The notes under the pieces were generated by a model. The model was not told the DNA's origin, did not search any database, and worked only from the letters and a program-made list of their open reading frames with translations. Below, piece after piece: positions 1 through 9,600 of a stretch of 64,000 bases of DNA. The stretch covers positions 19,098,001 through 19,162,000 of the forward strand of contig OX442316.1 of the NCBI GenBank assembly GCA_949358305.1, read 5' to 3'. A program made the position numbers and the translations under genes. Every line of letters starts with the position of its first letter. Positions within the stretch are counted from its first letter, which is position 1. Source of the DNA: Strigamia acuminata (taxonomy: Eukaryota > Arthropoda > Chilopoda > Geophilomorpha > Linotaeniidae).

Positions 1-670
1 GCCAATCGAAGGGAGGAAGTGTGTCACGAATTGTGGTCGAGGAAGGTTCAGGACGATTCTGGGTTCAAGAGACGCGAGAACGAGCAGCGGATTCACAATC
101 AGGTTGGAAGAAAACGAACTAATTTGTGTTTAGTCTTTATTAAATGAATAATCGCTTTTCCTTCAGATGCATATGACGCCGACGTCTCAGTCGCAGAACA
201 ATTCGCTGGCCAATCAGTACGCAAATACTCAGTCGTCGGGCGGCGGCCCCGTTCAATACATCCCGTCGAACGCGGTTCAAGTGATCCCGCAGACGTCGTC
301 GCTGGCCAATTCATCGGCGATGCAAGTCCAGTATGTCACGAACTCTCCGCAAGCGTTGTCGCTCTCGAGTCCGGTGACAACTTCGTCGCCGTTTGGCGTC
401 GCGTCCGCATTCCCGTTGCAGCAAACCATGTGCCATCAGTCGTCCAATGTACGGACAACGTCGTCGTCGCAGTCGCAGTCTCAGTCTCAGACGCAGACGC
501 AGACGCAGCAGCGGTCGATGCAGATGTCCAACCCGATGTATCCGATCGTCGTGCAACCGGGGAGTACGCGGTTCGGCGGCGGGAGCGCGCAGGCCTCTTC
601 GCCGCCCGGTGCGTCTCACCCGTATCCACGCGGACCCTACATTCCCGGCAAGCCCTACCACTTGCCATGA
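1..670 (+). CDS. 3' end of a Gln/Ser-rich protein gene (5' part outside window)
   Basis: Two exons are visible: 1-102 (open, enters from the left edge) and 167-670, joined in phase 0 across a 64-bp GT-AG intron; the stop is at 668-670. The first exon encodes a charged segment (reads ...WSRKVQDDSGFKRRENEQRI...). The second is low-complexity, rich in Ser, Gln, Asn and Pro, with an SQSQSQSQTQTQTQ tract and a Pro/Gly/Tyr-rich end (YIPGKPYHLP). This composition is typical of the disordered tail of a transcription or RNA-binding regulator, but I do not recognise the family. Two AATAAA signals follow at 730-735 and 761-766. The coding exons are clear; the product is unknown. Confidence 0.7.
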
Positions 671-729
671 AAAATCTATTTTTTTATTTTCTCATGACAA
701 AGTTTCTCGCTTTTATTTTAGTCTTAGAT

Positions 730-766
730 AATAAAGTGACTGTCGAGTGGATATTTTTCTAATAAA
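730..766 (+). terminator. poly(A) signals of the first gene
   Basis: Two AATAAA hexamers (730-735, 761-766) lie 60-100 bp after the stop codon of the Gln/Ser-rich gene. The next gene (MTMR9) is on the opposite strand and ends at 1035, so the two genes are convergent. Confidence 0.6.
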
Positions 767-1034
767 GTGTTGGCCGATCCGAGTAATTTTGTTTTTATTT
801 ATTTGTATTTGTATTTGTTTTTGTTTTTGTTTTGTTTTATTTACAGAATGACTAGAGAAGGGTTAAAAATGAAAAATGAAACCTAGTTACCAGGGCACTT
901 GAAGCCAATTGTGAAGCGCCACGAATCAAGATACGATAAACTGTCGAAAATTAGGAACGAATGAGTTTCTGACGGCGACTCGACTTGAGTCGGATTTCCC
1001 ACGTGTTCCACGTTGCCCTGGCAACTCTCAAACC

Positions 1035-3230
1035 TCAGCTGGCGTCGATCTCGCGCGGCGTGGCCGGCGCCAGAACGCCCGCGTCTACGGCCTCTCTCTC
1101 CAATTCGAGCAGCTGCCTTCGGAGCTTGGCCACGTGCGATCGCAGTTGTTTGTCGTGTTCTTTGATCTCGATGATGGTCGTCCACGCTTTCTCTTGACGA
1201 GACTGGTCGCAAACCCATCGAAGATAAATTCCCGTCCACAGAGTCTGGTGACGGTAGATACCGCAATCAAATTCAATAATCATTCATCAATTGTCAATTA
1301 ATACTGAATAATTAATTAATAATTACCAAGCTCATGGGAGCGACCGACGGCCAAATGACGCGATTATTGGGCTCGTAAAGGGGATTCAAGTAGGTGGACA
1401 GAACTTGAGGCTGATTTATGTAGGACCAGAGCGAAACGGTCTTGGATCCAAGCTGGAGTTCTGCGCGCTCGGCATCGCAGTTGCCGAGAAACGTACCTGC
1501 ATCAGGTTAACGAAATGAAATCAACTCAACTCAAGAAAGAAGAGAGACGGGGGGGGGGGGGGGGGGGCACTTACCGAACTGAGAGGAATAGGCGTGCTCG
1601 AAGAGCATGATGAGAAATCGCTCGCCGAACTCGAACGAGCAGGGGAATTGCTGATAAATCTGCCACGTGCAGTCGAGGAATATGAGGAAGGTGGGCGCCT
1701 GGTGGCGAGTGCGGAGGTTGGCGTTCGTGTACGCGGAATGGGAGCAGCGCAGCGCGAACGGGTGACCGCCTTGCAGCCATTCGCGTTCGATCAGGGCCTC
1801 GAAGCCGCGCACGGTTCGGCAGTCGGCGTCGAGAATCACTTGAGCCAACGACGTGACTTGCAGCGTGGAGTCCATCCCTTCGGAACCGTGCACGAGTAGT
1901 GACGCATCTTCAAACAAAAGAAATAAATTAATAAATTAATAAAATAATTAATTAAACAATTTGCTTTACTTTCTTGGTCGATGCATTGAGCGACGAGGCA
2001 GGCGCAGTTGAGTATTTCCTTGACGTGCGATAGCCAATTGCAAGATTCCAGTCGCGACAACCATTTGTCGACCGAGCACGACGTGTCGTTACAAGCGTCC
2101 ATCAGCTTGCCCAGTGAATCGAGAAGGACGTGGTGCCTGTCGATCGGCTTGTGCATGCGCCGCCACTGCGGGTAGTTCACTTCGGGCTCGAAGCCGCCGC
2201 CCACTAATACTGATAGTTTAATACGTGTTTTAGTCACTTGTACCAATTGATGCGCCTTACCTTTGGCTCGAGCCATCTGCGCAATGTTCTGCGTGCGCGT
2301 GTCAATGATGTAGCCGCGCTTGCCGTGACCCAGCAGCGAATTGAGCAGTTTCTCGTCCTCTTTGCATCGTCGGCCGTTGGCGCCGATCATCGGCTGGCTG
2401 CTGCGCATCAGGGCTGCCTGCGAATGCACATTTACTCTCCAATTTCCATTCAATGTACACAATATTTACTCCGTTCTTCTGGTGGTAGTAGCTGAGGACG
2501 GGAAACCGACCCAACTGGCGGAACGAGGCGCTCGCCAGTAGAGTCTCGTCGTCGATGCATTTGGGCACGACGACCGACGACGGATACGAACGACAAACCT
2601 ACAAGTACAAGCACATTTTCTCTTAAACTTGGATTCGGTCGAATCGTAAATGACTTTACGGAAAAGTCCTTGTTCACGTGACTGATTCGCCACTCGTCGG
2701 TGGTGCGTAGGATTTTGGAAAATTCGGTCTCCGGTAAAAATGCGGTCCAGCCGTCTTCCATCATTTCGAACGTCGGACGGAAAAATAGGGGATAGTATTT
2801 GCTGGGATCGCCTTCAAACAATTACAAAATAAATTAATAATAATTATAATAATAATGTATCTGACTCACTGAGGCTGGCAAACTGTTCGAGCGAGTTTGC
2901 GATGTTATTACAGTCGTCCAAGCCGGGAATGTCCAATTGGAATATTTTAAAGTCTTTACACTTTAAAATGATGCTGCCGCCGGTCGAGTGGAGTCGTCGT
3001 TCCACGTTGTCCACGTTCCGATGCATCAACTGTGTGGAAAAAGAAGTGAAAAATACAAAAGAGGTGGTGGTGCTGGCGGATTTTACCGATAATTCCTGCG
3101 TGTCCGTTTTCCCCGACGACAGAATGAGATGATGGCCCGTGATGTAGAGGGTGCCGTCCACGGGACTCGATAAGGGAAGGCGAACGACCACGTCGTCTAA
3201 ATAAGGCGTGCGAACTTCTACCGATTCCAT
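1035..3230 (-). CDS. MTMR9: Myotubularin-related protein 9 (catalytically dead phosphoinositide phosphatase)
   Basis: Nine exons (3087-3230, 2870-3029, 2660-2811, 2470-2598, 2261-2417, 1970-2203, 1575-1907, 1327-1496, 1035-1244) join with all phases closing to give 562 aa; human MTMR9 is 549. In order: PH-GRAM domain (MESVEVRTPYLDDVV start, ITGHHLILSS), myotubularin phosphatase-like domain (GRFPVLSYYH, NGRRCKEDEKLL, CNWLSHVKEIL), and a C-terminal coiled coil. The active-site loop reads VHGSEGMDSTLQ: both the Cys and the Arg of the CX5R signature are missing, as in MTMR9 of other animals. The family role is as a regulatory partner that binds and stimulates active MTMR6/7/8 on endosomal phosphoinositides. 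The start is shared with the divergent ZC2HC1 gene 207 bp away, suggesting a bidirectional promoter. Confidence 0.95.
1549..1567. repeat. Homopolymer of 19 G
   Basis: An uninterrupted run of 19 G on the + strand. On the MTMR9 transcript strand it is a C tract starting a few bases after the GTAAGTG splice donor that follows exon 7. Confidence 0.9.
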
Positions 3231-3437
3231 TTCTATATGATGATAATAAAATAATTCGGTGGGGGTGTCGATCCAACCTTGTGCCAGCCGATGGCGTTGC
3301 AAACGACGACTCAATGGCGTACGTCATAGCATGTTGATCGTTGGTTTCGAGCCGAGAGACGATGACGTCAGAATTTTTTTTTTTAAAGATACCGAATGAC
3401 AGTCTAGTTGTGGTGAGCGTTGCCCGGCGCAACCGAC

Positions 3438-6181
3438 ATGGCAGGCTCGGAAGGTAAACTTGCGTCGTTTAAGGGAAATATAATTGTTATTTCGACTAAA
3501 CTGACAAGAAAAATTGCGTTGTTTGTCAGTTGGTTCGATGAGTTTTATCGCGAGCAAATTGGTCGTGTGACACGTTGTATTTTTATTTGAAAAAAATATT
3601 TTGTGGCGTAAACAAATAGAACAAAATGTGTGGTGAAAAGTTGAATGCATAAATGAGGCAAATGCGGGCGGGATATAAATAATTCTAATCGGTGAAAATT
3701 CGATTTGAAGCGACGGAATTGTATTGAAATTGGCATTGTTATTGTTATCTAATGTGGATGTTTAAGAGACGAAGGCGTACACGTGCAATTATGCAATTGC
3801 CCAACTGCCCAACAACCCAAATGAAGTTTTGTCAAGGCAATCGAGTTTTATTTTAATTTGTAATTTCCTCGTTTCCTCGTTTGTTTAGGTTCAGGTCATA
3901 TCCATAGCATAGCACAGAGCAACATCGATACACTGAAGGCGTGTACGTTTTGCGGCAGACGATTCATTCCGGCCTCTTTGGTAAGGTTGTCATATTCATA
4001 CGTTAGATTAGATTAATCCCTTAGGAATAGGTTGTTTGCATTTATTCTTTTCTTTTCTTTTCTTTTTCGTTTGTTCGTTGTAGGAGAAACACGAGAAAAT
4101 ATGCCAGAGAACGTTCATCGATAAGCGCAAAGTGTTCAATTCACAGAGTCAACGAATCAAAGACCCGCCAAAAAACTCGGGATCGGGATCGGGGTCGGGG
4201 TCGGGGTCGCCGAGTAAATCGCAGGAATCCAACAACAGAACGGTAAACTGAAGAATGAAAAAAAAATTGTACAAAAATATTTGGATCTTTCTTATTGTTT
4301 GTTATTGCAGAAAATAACTTACTTGAAGTCGAGATGGCGGGAGAAACACGAGGACCTCATCAGCACCGTTCGAGCCGCTCGCGGTGTGTCCGTGGCTCAG
4401 AAGGACGGCAAGCCTCTGCCGGCGATGCCGCGAAGTCTCATTCCGTCCGATTACACCATGTGCGATTACTGTAATCGGCATTTTAGCATCAAAGCGGCCG
4501 ATCGGCACATCGAATGGTGCAAGGAACAGAAATCGCGGCTCGGGCAGGGGCCCAAAGTGGCGCTGCTGGCGCGGGAGCGACTCGAAGCCCGGATCAAAGT
4601 AAAATGGCAATTGAATTAATTGTAGCGTATTTGAATGTGAATCTAATTCTAACGTTGGTGTCGTCCACAGTACAAGGCGCCGGCTCTGCGCAGGAAAAGC
4701 GGGCCCAAAGGAACGTCGAAAGCGGCCACCAAAGTGCAGTCGGAGAAAGATTGCAAGGATCCGCGCGGCAAACCGCCGACGCGCGGTTCCGTGAGCCGCG
4801 CGTTGGATCTGAACGAGCACGCGGCCAACATGAGCATGCGCGGAAACGCGTACGCGCAGAGAGCGGGGTCGCGAGACAACGCGCAGATGGACTACGCCAA
4901 GAGTTACGGCGAAGGACCGCAGCGGAGAACGCCGCCGGGCGGACTGATTGGGCAGCGCCGAAACGAGTCGGCGTCGGCGGTGACGATCCAAGGCAGAAGC
5001 GCACAGCCCCCGCAGCCGGCGAAATACAAGTAACGGAGGGCGTGAGGACGATTGTGCGCTCGGTGATGGTTGATCTATCGCTTCTTGTCTTGTCTCGTTG
5101 GCAGGAACGGCGGCGGCAAGGATGGATATAATCCGTACGTGGCGGCCGAGCAACAAATGCGAGACTTGTTGGAAGGAAGTAGCGAGGCGAGCAGGGGTCA
5201 GCTGCGACCGAAACAGTCCCGGGATGGCCGAGCGCACGGCGGCTCGATGAGCAGTCAAGTGGCGAATGCCAACCGAGACACGAGGGTCCAGCCGCCGCAG
5301 CCGCCGCCGCCGCAGCCGCCGCCGCCCGGGCGACGAGCCACCATCCAGGTAAGGGACAAAGAGCACAAGTTGGCGCTCGCCGACCTGTCGGCCTACGCCT
5401 ACTCGGACTCTGAGGACGACGAGTCGCTCACCGCGTACTCGGAGCGGGGCAGCGGCGACCTACGTGCCACCTACACGCTCGTTTCTTCCGACAAAGTCAA
5501 TCGTAACGAGTCGGCAAACGCACGATTATTTCGAAAAAGCCACCGAAACGGCGTCGCATCGCAGGCATCGGATTCGAGCAGGTAGAGCACCGCACGCTCC
5601 AAAGTCCTAATCAACTGGCATTCGGCACTGCTTAATAAGAAAAAAAACGCGCACTCCCTTCCCTTTCCTTCTTTCTTTCTTCTTTCAAATTCTAATGTTG
5701 AATCGTTCGTAGCATCATTACGCGTCGACAGAGTACACAGAGTCCACCTCTGAAACTTCCTTCACCGATGACTCCAGCGACGAACAGCAGCAGCAGCAGC
5801 AGCGGCGGCGGCAACAACAACAACAACAGCAACAGCAACAGCAACAGCACCAACATCATCAGCCACCACATCAGAGGCGGCAGTCGCAGCAACAACAGCA
5901 GCAGCAGCAACCTGTGGCAACGTGGACGTTCGACTGCACATGCTTGTGACCACGAGCAGCGACTGAGCACCAGTAGCAGCGACTCGTCCTTGCCGCCGCT
6001 CAACAACAACAATCAGAAAAACGCCGCACTGGTTCGCCGCCACGTCCACCCCAACGCCAACGCCAACGGGATTGGACGCGCCAAGACGGCGTGTTTCTGC
6101 CACGAATGTGGCACTTGTTATCCGGTGACCAGTGCAAAGTTTTGCTGCGAATGCGGCACGAGGAGACTCATCCTCGTGTGA
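3438..6181 (+). CDS. ZC2HC1: Zinc finger C2HC domain-containing protein 1
   Basis: Seven exons (3438-3453, 3889-3980, 4084-4242, 4311-4598, 4671-5029, 5105-5581, 5713-6181) give 619 aa. A first C2HC finger is in CTFCGRRFIPASLEKHEKIC, followed by a Gly/Ser dipeptide run, then a second C2HC finger CDYCNRHFSIKAADRHIEWC, a conserved YNPYVAAEQQMRDLL segment, long Pro-, Ser/Asn-rich disordered regions and a C-terminal CXXC pair (CHECGTCYP...CCECGTRRL) as in vertebrate ZC2HC1A. The cellular role of the family is poorly defined. Exon 5 ends mid-codon at 5029 just before an in-frame TAA, so splicing there is required. The last exon is open in two frames; the frame used here (donor at 5582) is the one that encodes the conserved zinc ribbon. 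Confidence 0.9.
5349..5949 (+). other. Alternative 5' splice site giving a poly-Gln ending of ZC2HC1
   Basis: Inside ZC2HC1 exon 6 there is a good donor (CAG|GTAAGG) at 5349. Splicing from 5348 to the last exon at 5713 is phase 0 and would read 78 codons (HHYASTEYTESTSE, then Q-rich) to a TGA at 5947-5949, losing the zinc ribbon. The longer form uses the donor GTAGAG at 5582. Whether the short form is made cannot be told from DNA alone. Confidence 0.4.
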
Positions 6182-6646
6182 CAAGACCGACACTTAACAC
6201 GTGATTGATCGATTCATTTTTTTATTTTTCTTTTTTCTTTTCGTCGTTTGAAATTCAAATAAATTTCTCGAGCTTTGATCAGTACGACAAATCTGTCTTT
6301 ATTCCGCTACAAAAGTGCATTGCATTCAATTCAATTCAATTCAATCTCGACAACTAACAACTGCATTTTTCTTTCTTTTTAATTTTTTTTTTCAGATTGC
6401 TATAAGAAAAGATGGAAACAATTACTTCAATTACAACAAACGGGTCAGTTTGTTTGAAAACATAAAACATAAAAAACAGGTAATATATAAATATAGTGCA
6501 CGTAACCGGTTATTAAACGGGTCTCGCGTCTTCGTCCTACGAGAAAAAAAAAAAAAAAGAGAAGGCGGGAGATGTAAAGACTAGAAACAAAGACGAGGGG
6601 GAGAAAAAGAGGCGGAGGGAGAGGGAGTCGAAGACACTCACCATTT

Positions 6647-9600
6647 TTAGGTCTGCCGGCTCAAACATGTCGTGTTCCCATTGGTGCGGAGATCGCTTTC
6701 CTGCGTAACGAAACCTCTCTCAACGTTTGAACTATTGGTTCGATATGAGATGTAATCTTGATTACCCAGTCCGCCAACTTGATCGGTTCGTCCGCGATCG
6801 ACGATGCGGCGAGTCACGTAATTTGTCGTGAAACTGGCGGTGCGGCCGCGGGCCCGAAATGCGCCACCGCGACTTCTGAAGGCGTTCGAGCCACGACCAA
6901 GACCGCGAAATCCTCCCTGTCCGCGGCGGAACTCCAGGTTGCCTTCTCCGCGAGTATCGTGCTGTAACGAAAATAAAGATTAAAATAAATAAATAAATAA
7001 ATAAATAAATAAATTAATTAATTTCACTTCAAAGTAGCTGGGTCCTTTGGGCACGACGTCCGGCTTGTCGATCCATTCCTTGTATTGATAACGGTCGCGA
7101 CGGGCCGCGAAGTTGGGCAACCCTTCCATCTGCTCCCGGCTCCGTTCGCGGTTCCGTTCCCAGGACGCGCCCGACGGTCGCGCTCGTTCTAGCGACCCTT
7201 GAAAACGGTTTAAACCAACATGAGCGCTCGGTGGTTGAACCGACACAACAACTCGCTGCCAACCTCCTCTCTCCTTGTGCGTCTCGTACGAATGATGCGC
7301 GGGCTCGCGTTCCTGGCGCTCGAGGATCTTCTGGCGCGCATCGAGCAGGTCGATGGGCCGTCCTCGCGAAATCAAACTGTGTCTGCAAGCGGTCGGACTC
7401 TCGTTACCGTTAGCGTTAGCGGGCAAGGGGCGCGCGCGCTCGTACCTCAGATCGTGCGGGTTGGTCGGGATGGGGCGGCGCGCGTCGAACGTGGCGTCGC
7501 GGTGGCGCTCGTCGCTGTCGCGGCTGCCCAGGCGCATGACGTTGGCTCCGTCGCGGTACGCCGTGGAGCGCATTTCGCGGTAGAGCTGCTCCACCTCCTC
7601 GTCCTCGTCCTCGTCCGTGTTGCGGCCGCGGTAATTGGCCAGTTTGCGAATCATCTTGGAAATGATTAATTTATACATTGTACGTTTTAAATACGTTTAG
7701 CTCGTTTATTATTATTATTTACTTGCGACGGGGGCGGCGGCGGCGGCGGCGATGATCCCGGGCGCACGCTCACGAGCAACTTCTCGTTGGCGGACGCCGC
7801 CGACTTGCGGTCGTGCTGCCAGCGGTCGCTCAGGCTGGGACGCGACTGGAATGCTTCGGCGTCGTAGCTGTTGACGCGATGCACTTTGAAGTTTTCGTGC
7901 ATTTCTACACGGAGGAGAGACATAAAAAGAGTGGTAAAGAGAGAGAGAAAAAGAGAAAGAAAGGCATTAATTGAATTTGGCAGTCGCGGGAAATTGAAAT
8001 TCTCAATTCGTCCTTCACCGCTTTGAGTGTCCATTGTCGGAATCGGGGATCGACTGCGTCCTCTTTCTCGAACTATGGCCACAACACGTTTTTCCCTGAA
8101 CTCCTCTTCTCTTTCTAAATTACCTTGTTTGATCTCGTCTCTGTCGAAGATGGGTCGCGCGCCTTCTTCTGGTCGACGCACCAAAACCACTTCCTGCAAC
8201 AAGTGACACCAATTTACACTTTACAACTCCGAGCCCTTCCCTTCCCTCCCTTTCGTCTCTCTCGTCTCTCTCGTCCGCAATTCTTTACTTCCGGATTGGT
8301 GATTCTGCGCACGATGATTTCGCCGTCTCTTGGAATGTTTCGCCTGATGTCCACCGTGATTTTCTTCAGCTCTTCCGGATCGTAGGCAGATCCGCCAATT
8401 CCCTGTTCGTCCATCAGCTCCTTCTCCACTCGGAACAAGCGCTCGCTGTTCTTGCGCGCGTACACTTCGTCCTCCAAATTGCTGCTACGAAACCTGGCAA
8501 TTCCACGTTGCGTCCTAAGCATTCATTTCTCTTTCTTTCATATCACCACCAGTCATCGTCATCCTACCTTTTCATCTCGCGGCGTTCGTGCCGAAAAGGA
8601 GAATTTTCTCGCTCCACGTTCGACGCGAACTCGTTGCGAAAGTTCCTCACGGGCGCCATCATCACGTCACCGCCGGCTCCGATTTTCTCCGTCGCCTGGA
8701 AAGCTTCCAACTGATTTCTGTTCGAGTCCGATCTGTAAAATGAGAAATGAGAAATGAGAAATGAAATTAAGAATTAAGAAAAACAGAACAAAGTGGCAAG
8801 CAACCTGAAGGGTTTGCTGGGTTTGGCGCGTCTGTCTTGCGCTTTGTCCATTTGGCTTTCTTTCTTCATTGCAACGGGAGAATGCGAGAGATGTCCGCGG
8901 ATTCTTGGCGGCGATCCGAAATCCCTCTTGGCGTGTCCGAGGGTGCTGGTAATGGTCAGTCGACTGGTAATGAAACAGCATAATATTCTCAGCTATTTCA
9001 GTTGCGAGTGAAATGCCAAATTTTCATTTCTTTTTAAATAAATCTAGATTTTTATTTTATGTTATTATGTGCTCGGTACTCGAAACTCGGTCAATTTTGC
9101 TAAATATATTGCAAGATAAAAAAAATACTTGATGATTGATTACGCAAACGGGTTTGAATCGGATCGTCGAATGTCGTCTCGCCATTTCAATCAATTTCTA
9201 CTCATCCCAACAGAATTCAGCCACGCTAAGTAAGCTAAGCTAGCTAAGCAAGCTAAGCAAGCTCCCATTCCAATCTTGTCAATCTTTGTCAAGTTTGCCT
9301 TCCGCTTCGAATCTACATCTACATCCGTGTGCTCTTTCCTTTTCATATTTCAATCTTCGGTCTCATCGTTCGACGATTACATTGACCTCGTTCAATCATT
9401 TTTTATAATCAGATAAATCCATATTTGAAACAAGTCTTCAAACATGACAAAAAACGGTACATTTTCAGTCTTCGAAGGACTCCAAATTTCAATCTCAAAA
9501 AGACTCCAAATTTTCAGTCTTGATAAAAATCCAAATTTTTAGTCTTGATAAAAATCCAAATTTTCAGTCTTGATAAAAATCCAAATTTTTAGTCTTGATG

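Noticed and set aside
4302-5366. 354-codon minus-strand open frame
   Set aside because: It crosses several ZC2HC1 exons and introns in antisense and shows only Arg/Ala/Pro bias.
8114-8124. GTAATTTAG in the THRAP3-like gene read as a 9-bp intron
   Set aside because: Far too short to be spliced; the reading frame runs straight through it (IKQGNLERE).
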